DNA of 64,000 nt from Ochotona curzoniae (Eukaryota; Chordata; Mammalia; Lagomorpha; Ochotonidae), in NCBI RefSeq assembly GCF_017591425.1, contig NW_024465751.1, forward strand, positions 5,084,001 through 5,148,000, in the 5' to 3' direction. Numbering within the stretch: the stretch's first letter is position 1; each line of letters begins with the position of its first letter. The position numbers and the translations under genes were made by a program. Of the stretch, positions 10,426 to 22,154 are shown piece after piece. Under the pieces are notes generated by a model. It did no database searches. It was not told the DNA's origin and saw only the letters and a program-made list of their open reading frames with translations.

Positions 10426-12495
10426 GTACTGAATTTTGGTATACTATTTATTTTTCACTTAACCCACACAGCCCGCAAGCATTCTGGGTTGTTGGTTGTC
10501 AGAATTTACCTAATTCAGAATGACGCATCATTTCCCACTAGACCAGTCCATGGGCCTACCCATCCTCCCTTTGCCTCACTCTTCTGTTGAGCTTTCTCTA
10601 GGTAATCTGCAAGCAAGTTTCATTTCCTTTAATGTTGACAAGCACCTGATCAGCAGGTGGTAGACACTCAACATTTTTGATTTAAACAGGCCCCAACTCA
10701 TAAAAGCTAGACAAACCGCCCAAATCGCAGAACTATGCATTGGAAACAGCAGGTTTTTAAAGTTCAGTTTTATGTCATGCCAAAAGCCATGCTATATCCC
10801 AGCGTTTCTTATTGCCTTAGGAGAGTTCCCATCGACTAACAGGAGTTTAACTGGTATCTTAAATCATTGAAATGGACTTTGAAAAATGTAAGAATGCATC
10901 ACACTGGGTAGTAAGTAGAGTTTTCTAAATTTGTCTAAACATGTATGTGCTGTGTATTCATGACAGCGTTGAAAAGTGGGTTGCATGTTATAGATCTTTG
11001 TCAGAAAGAGTTTGAAAACAACCTGGGTCAGTCCAGCCATTTGGCCTGAGAGTTTCACTATAACCCTTGAGTCAAAATAGATCGCTTCTGCCTGTGTGTT
11101 CCCCAGGCACAGCGAACATTCCTCTCATAGCCTGGATCACATTTCACTCCAGTCCTCGTCAAAGGGTGCCTATGTGTGTGTGGGCTCCTTCTCCTGTGTC
11201 TTTCATCTCCGCATCTACATGCCTCGCGCAGCAACCGCGGTGATTCCTGATTTGGACTTCCTGGTGTGGAAAATGTGTTTTTCTCTCTAAATTTTGCTGA
11301 CATTGATGACGGAAAGTTATATGCAAATACTTGAGTTGTCTCTCAGGGCTGACCAACAGCAAATAAAATCTAATTCTGTAATTCCAAAGTGTATTCTGTC
11401 ACTAACAAAACACTTGTAAAAAGAGTCCACCATCTACCTTGTAGTACAGTTGGGGCATGTTTTGATTTCAAGTTTATGAAGCCTTGAGCTGAGCGTCAAA
11501 ATACACCTTACAAGAATCTTCACCAGAACATTGATGTAACAAACGCATGTTTTTAAAACTATGACATTTGTGATGACTTCCTATATGGCAATGCATAAAC
11601 TAAATCATAAGTACCTAAAAATACACAAAGTCTTCTTGTTCCTGGAAGAGTCTGTTAAACTGAAGGTTTACCTTTCAGTTAAAACATACAACTTCAGAAA
11701 CTCAGGAAATGTTAACATACTGCACAGTTTGCTGCCTTGATGGCTTAGGTTTCCTAAAACCAATACCCAAGAAAAGGTGCTAAATGCTAGATAGTTGGGT
11801 GACTCTATAATCCCAAATGGATTTCTCTTCACTCTCCACCATACCAGGACACCATACAGTAACCCAGATATGAAAGATAGTCTTTTGTTAGGACTAAACC
11901 ATCATTCCTCAATTCATATGTAAAGATATATCAACTAATAATAACTAATAATAATAACTTCTTCTAGAGCTTCCAATTCTACCAAGCACATTGATAGTCA
12001 CTATTCTGTTTGCTTGCCATTCCCGAATGTGGGTGTTCCATTCCTGTATTTTAGATAAACTACATGATGGCAGGCCGTTTCTCAGGGTCAAACACAGCCA
12101 ACATAAAAAGATGTGGTTTATTCTAAATGTAAATAATTACAGTATTGTGCTATTTATATTATGTGTCATAAACCAATGAAGTATTGAGAGCTCTAATAAT
12201 TCTTACTTTATCTATTGAAAAAAAAAAAGGAAAAAAAGGCAAAATCCAGAGGACTATAATGAGTTTGTTATGAGTCATAGCAAATCCTGCTGAAGCCACT
12301 GCTCAGTCAACAAGTCCTGGCCGCTGCCAGACACTGGGTATGTGGGGTGCCTTCAGTAACACTGTGTTAACTGGAGTGGTGAATCTATTGAAATCACGTA
12401 TTCTCAGTTAGAAAAATCCAAATTACTTTATTGATAAAGGCTAGCTTTTGGACTCAACAGAATCCTTGTAGCAGTGTTTTACTCAAAATATATTT
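10426..12495. other. No recognisable gene or repeat (2 kb)
   Basis: A slightly CpG-richer patch lies at 11080-11260, where short frames overlap on both strands (11058-11362), the signature of chance. Short TAATAA runs occur near 11935-11960. No exon signal seen. Confidence 0.4.
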
Positions 12496-12797
12496 CAGCC
12501 TCCCTTCTCCATGGATTCCATGTTCAGCACTTCAGTCACCTGTTGATCAAACTATTGTCTGCATTGAAAATATTCAGATTTCCTTCTTGTCAATATCCCC
12601 TAAATAATACAGTATAAAAGCTATTTATGTTGTACTATATATGTTAGTGATTTGAAGATGAAATAAGGAAGATTATACATAAATTGTAAGCAAATATTGT
12701 ATTTTATACGTAATACTTGAGTATCTGCAGATTTAGGTGTCCATGATGGACTGTCTTGGAGCCAGTACCCCAAGAACAATCAAGGGACAACTGTACT
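12496..12797. mobile_element. MER2-type (Tigger/pogo-like) non-autonomous DNA transposon
   Basis: Matches in order the remembered MER2-type element: a left inverted-repeat relic (cctcccttctccatggattc), aaaatattcagatttcc, a central aataatacagtataaaagct, ttatgttgtac, gaagatgaaataaggaag, then a right end gagtatctgcagatttagg, accccaagaacaatcaagg and gacaactgtac. Diverged and non-coding. The exact subfamily is uncertain. Confidence 0.6.
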
Positions 12798-13057
12798 GGT
12801 TTACTTCATTTCTTTTGGTATTTGCTCTCTTATAGCTATATCTAAATGAAATCAACACAATGAGAACGTAATTTTTACAATTTAAGATTATGCAAGAATG
12901 AAATTGAATGGTAAGAATGACAGCAAAGAGTGCTAACTCTTTAATACAGTATCCTCACACAAATTATTACAGTACTTTTGGAAAATATGTTGTCATGAAT
13001 TTTTAAGAGATTATGTCTTTTCCCATGATTTACCTTATAGAAGTAGAAATAGTTATG

Positions 13058-13368
13058 TCTTTTAAAACTCTCTATCATTTTTATTGGAAAGTCAGATATA
13101 CAGAGAGGAAGAAAGACAGAGAAGAAGATCTTCCATCTGCTGATTCACTTCCCAGTGAGCAATCCAAAGCCAAGAGCCAGGAGTTTCTTCTGGATCTTCC
13201 ATACGGGTGTAGGGTCTAAAGGCTTTGGGCCATCCTTGAGTGCTTTCCCAGGTCCCAAGCAGGGAACTGGATGGGAAGCGGGGCTGCCGGGTTTAGAAAC
13301 AGTGCTCATATGGGATCCTGACATGTGCAAGATGAAGACTTTAGCTGCTAGGCTATACAATAATGTAT
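13058..13368 (-). repeat. Lagomorph C-type SINE, joined to an L1 tail
   Basis: Minus copy: atttttattggaaagtcaga, tacagagaggaagaaagaca, aagatcttccatctgctgat, agccaagagccaggag, tttgggccatccttgag, gggaagcggggctgccggg, agactttagctgctaggct. It lacks about 25 bases of the segment before gagcaatccaaag. On the minus strand its head follows directly on the A-rich 3' end of the L1 at 13372-13690. Confidence 0.88.
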
Positions 13369-13371
13369 TTT

Positions 13372-13690
13372 TTTTTCTAATTTCATTTTTTGACTCAGTT
13401 CCATAGGTTCTGGGATTCCCCCAAGCCCTCCCACCCATATCGATTTCCCTCATACTATCACAGCAGTACAGCTCCTAACCAGTCATAATTCCATCATTGC
13501 AGGCATGGACCATGCAGAAAGTCCAGCATCTTATTGTCCAGATAAGTTCAACAGTTTCATTGGGAGACCATCCTGATCTGAAAGCAGAGCTGGCAGGATA
13601 TCATCCCCTCTAAAGAAAAGCCACAACACAAATTCAACAACAGGAAGAAACATGGAAATTTACAACATCATAAAGTCAATTGACATGGTA
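13372..13690 (-). mobile_element. L1 3' UTR end, minus orientation
   Basis: Left edge is the T-rich complement of a poly(A) tail (tattttttttttct), then ttgactcagttccataggtt and a body including gcagaaagtccagcatctt. Its first roughly 170 bases are the inverted partner of 13860-14035, which has the same L1 terminus in plus orientation. 5'-truncated, no coding capacity. Confidence 0.65.
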
Positions 13691-14045
13691 CTGAGTGGCC
13701 AATGTGTTAGAAAATGCAAGTTCTTAACCACATCCTGTAACTACTTCATTGACATCTCAGTTTTAGTTTATATGTAACTGACTGCTATAAACATTAAAAT
13801 GGTTATAAGGTACTATTCAACTGTCTCTTGTCTGTTTTATTTTCTTTTCATATTTATCTTTAGCAGCTTGGACAACAAGATGCTGGACTCTGCATGGTAC
13901 ATGTCCGCGATGAAGGAATCATGACTAGATATGAACTGTACTACTGTAACAATATGAAGGAATTCAATTTGCAGGGAGGGCTTTTTGGAGGGATAGGGAG
14001 AATCCCAGAGCCTATGAAACTGTGTGATAAGATTAAATTTTAAAA
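13690..14045 (+). mobile_element. L1 3' UTR end, plus orientation
   Basis: Contains taactgactgctataaacat, aaatggttataaggtac, then ttggacaacaagatgctgg, gggagaatcccagagcc, tatgaaactgtgtgataa and an A-rich end (aaattttaaaaag). Same terminus as the adjacent minus copy, so the two form an imperfect inverted repeat with a spacer of about 300 bases. Confidence 0.65.
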
Positions 14046-14103
14046 AGAAGAATTTAGTACAAAACAGATGTAGGAAGGAAAATTGTGAAATAAAGGTAGA
14101 ACT

Positions 14104-14120
14104 AAAAAAAAAAAAAAAAA
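14104..14120 (+). repeat. Poly(A) run of 17
   Basis: A 17-A homopolymer about 60 bases beyond the L1 terminus; possibly a second tail of a later insertion or part of the same one. Confidence 0.8.
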
Positions 14121-14269
14121 GCTGATGTGATTTAAGATTTTAACCCAAAATATCTATCTGCAGGATTTAAGATAAAACTTGAGAAAAACCTTCCCAAAGA
14201 ACATGTATGCAGCTCTTAGCAATATACTTCTGGCAAGTCCCTAACTAAAATATTTTAAAATACTTTAAA

Positions 14270-14600
14270 ACCAACAGCTTGTATTCCTACCCTGGAGATG
14301 CCCGGATCCTCACCAAGGACTGTGAGTACGGGCACCAAGGACCATATCCCAACCGCCAAGGAGATCACAGAGAATTGGATTGCTCTTGCGGATTGGGAAC
14401 TCTGAGGTCATCCATTCCCTATCGGATCTTCCACATAGGATGGGAAGAAGCCGAGAACCCTCTTCACAGGGTCTAATGACATCGGAACAACAGCCAGGAG
14501 CCCCGGGCAGTCCTCAGAAACAGAACAGTAAACTTCCTTCCGGTCTCAGGAGAGGAGCTTTCTCTGGTCCTTCCTTAGTTCCAGCTTTGGCTCCCCACCC
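14270..14600. other. CpG-bearing, GC-richer block of unknown origin
   Basis: Unlike its AT-rich surroundings, this block keeps many CpG (cccggatcc, gtacgggc, aaccgcc, ttgcgga, atcgg, ttccggtc). It is open for 65 codons in one plus frame (14279-14476) and 76 in another, so coding is not favoured. It could be a recent element piece (for example an L1 5' region or LTR), since old unconstrained CpG would have decayed. No match recalled. Confidence 0.35.
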
Positions 14601-15814
14601 TCTCTTATAGTAATGTACTTTTAAATTTCAGACTCAGAGCTTCATCTCTGGCATTAGAAGCTTTGTTCTAGAGGGAAGCTTCCAAAATAAAAAGGTTTTA
14701 ATGGAAAAAGTCTTTACAAAATTCTTCTTCCTAACATCTTTTATGATGAAATATGAAAATTTTAACAGTACATTTTTTTAACAGTAATCAATTGAATAAG
14801 TAGATTATGATCCATATAACTTTCATAGTAATGTTTTCCAGGCTAAACAATCACCTGGAAACTGCCTAAGATATAATGTACATTTTTACCTGGGTGTAAG
14901 GTTGTTGATGTGCTAATTGGACAATGAACAAATATGTTTAAGGAGGAGGCTAGAAATGATACATAAATGTAAACTCTGAAATTTCATTGTTTTTATTCTG
15001 TTTATTTTCCAAATAAGATTTTACTGCTTTTATATCCTATAAGTAGACGATAGAAGATATTTAAGGAGAAAAGGGAGGAAATAAAGGCATCTATGGTTGA
15101 CAGTCTAATCCCAGACACAGTCCTAAAACATCGAGGCTTCCACCCTCCCACTCGCAACATGAAGTGGTAGACATGAAAATCTCTTTGATTCCACTAGGAT
15201 CCCAGATTCTATAAATGATTCCAGCACATGATAGACATTAACAAGCTGATTTTATACTCAATCTGTGTACTAAATGGTAATGGTTTGTCAAGGGAAAAAC
15301 ATCATGAACATGCTTGTTCATTTTTGTTCACTGCTAGTAAGAGTGTAGCAAGGAATCATTGATATTTTGGAGAAATGAACTGATTAGCATGTAGACAAAT
15401 AGTCTGTAAAGACTCCTTCAGGACTGGATTACAAAAGCTGTGGATCCAGAGGTATCTTAATTTTCTGCTTTGTCACCTTTGGAGTAGACCGTGACAAGCC
15501 GATTTCAGGTGCATATGTGACATCAATGTGTTGTAAACTATTGAATGGCAGAGAAATGATAGATTTCATTATGTATATCTCCTGCTTTAACCGCCCTGAC
15601 CAAGACCCCTAAAGAAAAAAATTAATTTTTTTTTATTTTTCCTAAAGAAAATTTTAACCAGTAAATATGATGTCCTATTTTCTTTTTTGACCTCAGACTT
15701 CACCAGTTCCTCCAACTTGCGCTACTTTTCAAACGTCTGTGTTTCATATATCTTACTCACTCAACCCCCATTTCCTTACATATTGTTTTCAAAACGTATA
15801 TTTCCAGAATCTGG
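14601..15814. other. No recognisable gene or repeat
   Basis: AT-rich unique sequence; no useful open frames or repeat landmarks. Confidence 0.45.
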
Positions 15815-16085
15815 TGTGGTGGTGGAGCAAGCTGATCCTTAACCCTTATGGATGCTGGTACACGTCTGGGCTACCCCACTCCTGATGGCCTGGAAAACAA
15901 TGGAGTATGGTACATGTCCTTGGACCACTTCTCTGCGTGCGAGACCTGGAAAGAGCTGCTGGCTCCTGAATTCACAAGAGCCCAGCTCTGGTCACAGAGG
16001 GCATTTGGGAAGTGAACCAGTTGATAGAAGATTTCTCTGTCCTCCATTTCTGTGACTAATCCCAAGCAAAATAAACATATAAACT
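15815..16085 (+). repeat. Lagomorph C-type SINE, diverged
   Basis: Head gtggtggagcaagctgatcc, ccccactcctgatggcctgg (the usual cagctccctgcttgt part is deleted), aacaatggagtatgg, ctggctcctgaattcac, gggaagtgaaccagttgat, agaagatttctctgtcctcc, tail caaaataaacatataaac. Open frames on both strands here (15852-16055, 15871-16182) are SINE shadows. Confidence 0.75.
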
Positions 16086-16234
16086 GGTAAATCTCCCCTT
16101 TTTTAAAATGGGTAATTGTGAAGCAGAAGGCATACCTATGTATATCTTTGCTTGCTGGGTTGCATGTAGCACAGGAGTTCAAATATTTTCTGTCCCCAAG
16201 CTCTCCTTTTGTCTCCTAAATTGTTGCTTGTAAC

Positions 16235-16345
16235 AGCTGTACTATCAGCCTCATTGCCTGAGGCTACTCTTGGAAATTCTAAGGGCAGACACCTTTCCAT
16301 TTTCTCATTTCTAGATACTGTGCCTAATACATAGTAAATGCATCA
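16235..16345 (+). repeat. L2 LINE 3' fragment, weak
   Basis: gaaattctaagggcagac (cf. ctccttgagggcaggga), ttctagatactgtgcc, taatacatagtaaatgcatc (cf. ggcacatagtaggcgctc). Confidence 0.45.
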
Positions 16346-17086
16346 GATTATGCTTTCAAAGTGCTATATGCTTCTATATGACTTTCATATATTTTATATG
16401 TATATATTTATATATTTATTGAGATACAAAGTGATATATAACACTTTAGCTTATCACTTTCACGTAAGTATATAACATTATATGTAAAATATATGATTGT
16501 CGTGCATGTGTGTATGAAGTATGCATATATCATGGAATAAAATAAATAAAATAAGACAACAAATAAGGACCTGACAAGTGCGGCAGATTTCAGAAACACA
16601 CTGAATACATTAGAAATGTGTTGTAATTAATTCTGCACAAAGACCAGCATTCAAGTTGCCTGACACAGTCCATGAAAAGCAGACAAGATGCTTGGATGCA
16701 TGCAGTTTTGCAGTGATGTTCTGGTTGTTGGGCTTGTACCAAGAATCTTCAATTCAGAGCAGATAATTGTGGTGTTTAGAGTTTGCAATGATTGTTCATG
16801 CCCTCGACGTCCACCAATCCACAATAGGAAATGATTCCTGGCCAGCATGATTTCCTCAGATTTTAATGGTCTTTGGGGAGAAAGGCTTTCATGTCATTGT
16901 GCCATCTTGTCTTTACCTTTCACATTCAAATATTCCCAGGGACTACTGAGGTGTGGGTGCCTGGGTCCGTTCTGTCCCCTTGCACAGGGCTTCTCTCCTC
17001 CTACACACCCATTCAGGCCCTCACCCACAAACAGAAAGAAGATTTGATGGGTTCCAAAATCAGCTCCCAAATCATTAACCAACACC
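16346..17086. other. AT-rich sequence, no gene
   Basis: 16375-16560 is dominated by TATA/TTAT strings. Frames 16847-17047 and 16873-17115 overlap each other and an antisense frame, so none is credible. Confidence 0.45.
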
Positions 17087-17113
17087 AATCAATCAATCAA
17101 TCGATCAATCAAT
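17087..17113 (+). repeat. (AATC)n microsatellite
   Basis: About six tandem caat units with one interruption (cgat). Confidence 0.85.
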
Positions 17114-17849
17114 AAAAGGGGGGTTGCCATAGGAAAGCTGAATGGAATTTTGGCCTTTGCAGCTAAAGCACAGGCTGTTCAGTTGAAGTGCAGAAATATT
17201 TCCCTAAGTTGAAGATAAGGTAAAATCAGTTTCCCAAGAGTAGCCAATAGCCTAAAATGAAATCTGGAGTGGAAATGACCTCACTTCAATTCTCAGTTGC
17301 AAGAGCAGCAAAGTGGCTAACAGAGATCTGTCACATGATGTGAGGATATCATACGTCAAAGCGTGTATTCTCCAATTGTTTCTATGAATATTCTTTTAAA
17401 TACATAGTAGGTTAAATCTCAATTTTTTTCATTGTGATTCGTGGAGGTTTACAAAATGTCAGCAGTGATATTATATTAAACATCGATGAGTAAGTAGGAC
17501 AAAAGAAAATGAATAAGGGTAAAGGGGAATTCAGTATTGAAGAGAGAAAATAATTCCTGGAATGGGGTGTGTGATTCATGTGCAAAATATGTGCCTTATA
17601 GTCTCAAACATTTAAATAAAAATCATCATGTCTGAATTTGTGATAGTCAATTTACAGAAACAAATGGAATAAGAATGAAAATCATAGCTCCTATTAGATA
17701 AAACAAAGCAACTGTCCACTGGAAATACATCCAGTTTCTGATGTGGAACAGCCTTCCAAAGAAGGTGCCCTTGCAGGTGACTGTGCCTGGCAGGTTTGGG
17801 TAGCAGTGCCTCCATGCTCCAGAGAAGAAGGGTCTGTGTACTCCTTGTT
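17114..17849. other. No recognisable gene or repeat
   Basis: Unique AT-rich sequence. The longest frame (17612-17986, minus, 124 aa) runs into the SINE at 17850 and is not a gene. Confidence 0.45.
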
Positions 17850-18172
17850 AATTTATTTTTAGAATATTTACTTATTTGCAAGGCAGAATGATAGAGAAAA
17901 GAGAGAGAAAGAAAGGCATCTTCCATCCCCGGCATCATTTCCCAGGTGGCTGCAGCAGCCAGGGCTGGTTCAGTCCAAAGTTGCATCCTGGAACTCCATC
18001 AGGATCTCCCTGTGGGTGCCTGGGATCCTACCACTTGACCCATTTTCCACTGTTTTCCCAGGCTTGTTACCAGGAGTTGGGTTTCAAGTGGAACAGTCAG
18101 AACGGGAACTGTCACTCTGCTGTGGGATGCTAGCATTGCAGGTGGCAGCTTAACTCCCTTGACTCCTGTTCT
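17850..18172 (-). repeat. Old C-type SINE
   Basis: Minus copy: agaatatttacttatttgca, aaggcatcttccatcccc, catttcccaggtggctgcag, gttttcccaggcttgttacc, aggagttgggtttcaagtgg, gctgtgggatgctagcattg, ggtggcagcttaactccctt. It belongs to the older branch (ttaactcc rather than ctttagcc at the head). Confidence 0.75.
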
Positions 18173-20636
18173 GTTCGTTGTAAGGAACCATCAGCATCTG
18201 GAAAAAGAAAGACACCAAAGGGCATTCTCCTTCTGTAGCTTACTGTGACAGTGCCTGAAGAGTGCTGTATCGCTTTCCTGTCCCATTTAACCAAAAGAAA
18301 GAAGGAGGAGAAGAAGAAAGAGAAGACAAGTAATGAGAAACTTTTACATTGGAAAGATATTTATGAAGATTGGGTGTTTGGGACAGTAATTGAGAGGTCT
18401 GCACCCAGTGTGACAGTAGCAGGGTTCTAACCCCACTCCACTTTGGATTCCAATTTCCTGCTAATGTATATGCTGTGAGGTGGCAGACTGGTGCAAAGAC
18501 CCATCTCCTTGCCATCATGTTGGAGACCCACAGTGATGGGCTCCTGGCGTAGGCCCGGCCCCAGCCAAGGCAGTAGGTACCAGATACTCTCGATCTCTGT
18601 CAGCTTTTTTACATAAAATAAATGAAGATTGAAGAAAAAGATAGAATATCATAGGTTTATATTTTGTGGCTCAAATTATTACACAGATTATTTCTGTTGA
18701 TCCCACTTGGGATCAGATGCAAGCATGCTAAGGATGTTTCCAAATACAGAATGATTGTATTTAAGTCATCCCTCATAATATCCAACTGGTAGTTGTTGAG
18801 ATAGATGACTGTCAATTACTCCAATTCAAGCATTCGTGGCGTTGGATGGTTAAAAACAAAGTTAACCAAAAACCAAAGCATAAAGGAATGTTTTTGGAAT
18901 GAATGGACTACCCCCAGCTCTCGCATTTACACAACATACACAGGAAAAAAAAGGCATTGTTCATCCTCTTGTCTAACCAATCCTATCCCTTTAAACAGTA
19001 ATCTTTGTACCTTTGATTTTGTTTTTTAAAATTTTGCCTCAGAAACAAAATTATATCCAGTATAACAACTAGCAAAAAAGTGGAAGCCTTTGGTATTGCA
19101 GCCTTTTCAAATCAAAATTTTGACCTTGAACAATTTAAAAAACTCCGATATGTGGCAGGTAACACAAGCGTATATCTCAGATCTTTGAGCAACTAAGCAA
19201 AGTGACGAATGTAAGCAACTAGCACAAGGAGCATCCTCCTGTCTTTGTCTCCTGGGATTCAAACTTTACTCCTGCAAGTAAAACGGTGATGATCAAACTT
19301 CAGGAGCTTCCCCAGGGCGAATACCGTTTCTCATGTTCCTGGAAGGAGGTAAAGCAGAGGGCAGTTAGGGCACCGCCACCAAAGAGAGCGGCCAAGGCTC
19401 TTCTTTCTAGTTTCTAAAAATCCACGTGAATTCTGTGAACAATTTCCTGTATAGGAAACACACCATAGAGACATTTTGACCCGAGTGATATCATGTTTGG
19501 CAGAACAAAGATGTTTATGTGCTGCGCAGAGTTTTCCATTAGATGCTAGGAGCAAATATCAAAGTTCTGCATGTACATGAATAGCCTAACTTCATTTAGC
19601 AGCATTACCTTTGAAAAGGCAAACTTGGCATGCTTTTCCATTTCATGCCTTTGGGTCTGCTTAGGATGCCACAGTACAGGGGAACACATGGAAGAATCTG
19701 CTGCCTGCGGTGGCAAAGTTCCGTGTGGAGTTCTTCTTCTTCATCACTTTGCTTTCCTTTTCCTCAGTGATACAAATTTTACTGCTGAAATGTTTGCTTA
19801 CAAGAACTTAATTTTGGCAAAACTGAAGAAAAACAAACAGCCTAAAATTGTAAGAGAAAAATCAACTTTCTTAGAAGTCATACGTCAGCACCAAAGCAAC
19901 TTCTGTTACTAAAAGTAATGAAATAAAGTGAGATTACATATATATAAAACTTTGTAACAGCCCAGACTGTTCTACTGAGTTAAAACTTGTGCATTGTCCT
20001 TGCCATTGAAAATGGCGTAATACCTTATGGAAACAGAAGAGTAGTGGGTATTAAGAAATGAGAAGTTAGATCTAATGACCATGAATATTGAAGTAACTTG
20101 TTTATTTACCAATTTTTTTTCCACAGGGTAACGACTGTATACTCTTTCAGGAACTTGAGCTGCAAAACTTAATGAAGTAAAACTATTTGGGAAACAAGTT
20201 CATGGTCCAGTGAGGGAATTTGCTTTAAAGAATCAGTACAGTGAAATTAAATGGCATACACAGAAGATTTTAATGAAACTTTGGTGCAAAAATTGCTATG
20301 TCCATTGAGTATTCAATAACAGGAGGCCCATTAAACTTGCCATTGTACTAGAGAGCGAATACACTGGTGCCAAGTATCATCACAGCGAACACTGTGCAAT
20401 GCAGCTATCACCACAAAATCTCAAGCAAAAGCATGTAAACAGTTTGATTTTGTTCATGAAAAACATATTTGAATGGAACAAAAAAAACTTCACATGTATA
20501 TACAAGCACAAATACATGCAACAGTATGCATATATCATAGAACGTGTTTCAAAAGTCCAGTATTATTTTGCAGTATTGAAGGGAAATAACACTTTTACTA
20601 TGAAAAACAGTCAACAAAAATTCACTTCTTTTTAAA
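18173..20636. other. 2.5 kb without a recognisable gene
   Basis: A purine run lies at 18294-18330. A short SINE-like fragment (gagacccacagtgatgg, gggctcctggcg) sits at 18520-18555. Frame 19571-19912 (113 aa, plus) lacks Kozak context and splice support. The stretch 20110-20600 has a mildly coding-like texture but frequent stops; possibly an old transposon, not identified. Confidence 0.35.
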
Positions 20637-20661
20637 ATTTGGTTCATTAAAGAGGGAGGGA

Positions 20662-20708
<47 letters not shown>

Positions 20709-21085
20709 TTCCCCCATCTCCTGATTTAGTCTGCAAATGTCCACAATGACCATAGCTGGGCCAGACCAAAGCCCAATGCTGGTAACTCTATATTGCCTTC
20801 CTCTCTGCATCCTTTTATTTCTCTTACTTTCTTTAAGACATTTAATGCAAGGCTTGCTGTATCAGACTTCAGAGACAGTGTAGGCAGAGTAATACACACC
20901 TATGTGGTTGTGGGGCACCTGTTATTTGAGCCATTGTCCTGGCTACTGCTGCCCATGGTCTGCATCAGCAGGAAGCTGGAGTCAGAAACTACAGCCAGGA
21001 CCCAGAGCCAGGCACTCAGTATTCACCACAGGTGTCTCAACTGCTTGCCCACACTGGAAACACTTCTTACCTAGTGTCTCCTGAT
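20637..21085 (-). repeat. Old C-type SINE with expanded GA tract and inserted middle
   Basis: Left part: long GA run, then gaatgaattcccccatctcc, caatgaccatagctgggcc. Right part: ttgtcctggctactgctgcc, atcagcaggaagctggag, agccaggcactcagtattca, caggtgtctcaactgcttgc. The two match left and right halves of an old minus-strand SINE, with about 100 unrelated bases (20800-20905) between them. Confidence 0.6.
20664..20702. repeat. (GA)n microsatellite
   Basis: About 19 GA units. It sits where the SINE's own CT-rich segment would lie on the opposite strand, so it probably grew from it. The frame 20622-20810 with poly Ser-Leu is an artefact of this tract. Confidence 0.9.
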
Positions 21086-21234
21086 TAATAATAATTATAT
21101 TATGACACACAGAATTTAGCATACCACATGGAGACCCACAAATTCCTTTTTTGGAATACAATTGTCCAGTTTTCATAAACTTCTAAATGGCTTTAGGAAT
21201 TTATCTTTCTAAGTGGCACTTTTAAAAGCTGATT

Positions 21235-21545
21235 CCAAAAACCCGGAATCATGGCTTCATTGACTAAATTGCAAAGTGCCGGGATCTGACATGGGCACCA
21301 GTTCATGTCTCGGCTGCTCTGCTTCACATCCAGCTTCCCAGTTGTGGCCAGGGAAAGTGGAGAGGGTGATCCAAAGCCTTGGGACTCTGCACCCACATGA
21401 GGATCTAGAAGAAACTTCTGGCTCCTGGGTTGGATCAGGTCAGCTCTGACCATTTTGGTCATTTGGAAAGTTAACCAGTGAGTGGAAGAACTTTCTCTCT
21501 CTCTCCTTCTCTCTGTAAATCTGCCTTTCCAATGAAAATGGGAAA
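21235..21545 (+). repeat. Lagomorph C-type SINE, near full length
   Basis: atggcttcattgactaaatt (decayed A box), gccgggatctgacatgggca, accagttcatgtctcggctg, aaagccttgggactctgcac, aaacttctggctcctggg, gtctttctctct-type CT run, tail cctttccaatgaaaatggg. Confidence 0.85.
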
Positions 21546-21599
21546 CTTTTTAAAAAGCCTGTTATTATTTATAAGTGAGTTTTATGAGAATGCAGAAGA

Positions 21600-22035
21600 A
21601 ATAGGCAAAAGTGAATATCAGGAAACTTTGGGAATCAATGGATGATTGCATAAAAAATGTGCTATATATACATTATGGAATACTACTTACCCAGAAACAA
21701 TGAAATCATATTATCTACAACAAAATGAATGCAAGTGGAAACTATTATGCTTAGTGAAATAAGCCAAAAAGAAAAAAGAAAAAAAAGTATATGTCACATG
21801 TCTTACCTGATCTGGGGAAAGTAGTATATAGAGCATTAAAATGAGCACGACAGACATTTTGAGATTTGATTATTTGCATTCTTTCAGTCTTTGTTCATAC
21901 TCTTGAGGAGTATAGTTTTTTTCATACTTACTATTTGTTGTTTACCTAATGGAATGTTAAACCTGTGTTTACAAATTTGTAAATAAAACTGAAACTATGA
22001 CATTGTAAAAACTAAATTTAAAAAAAAGAAGATAC
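21600..22035 (+). mobile_element. L1 ORF2 terminus and 3' UTR, truncated
   Basis: Classical end of L1: aatcaatggatgattgcata, atacattatggaatactact, cagaaacaatgaaatcata, acaaaatgaatgcaagtgg, attatgcttagtgaaataag, ccaaaaag. Then a lineage 3' UTR (tcatactcttgaggagtata) and the end aaaactaaatttaaaaaaaag. 5'-truncated to about 430 bases; no coding capacity. Confidence 0.85.
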
Positions 22036-22154
22036 AAAGGAAGGGGGCAGGTGGGAAATGCAATCAAGTGGGAGGACAGGATGGGGACTATTACTGGATC
22101 TGCCTAAATGTGTGCTGTGAAATACACGAAATTAGTTCACTTTATATAAGTGAG

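Noticed and set aside
17612..17986. 124-aa minus-strand frame
   Set aside because: Its N-terminal third is SINE sequence and the rest is AT-rich unique DNA without splice or start signals.
20110..20630. Possible processed pseudogene or transposase relic
   Set aside because: Texture looked coding-like in short pieces, but no continuous match to any remembered protein or element could be built.
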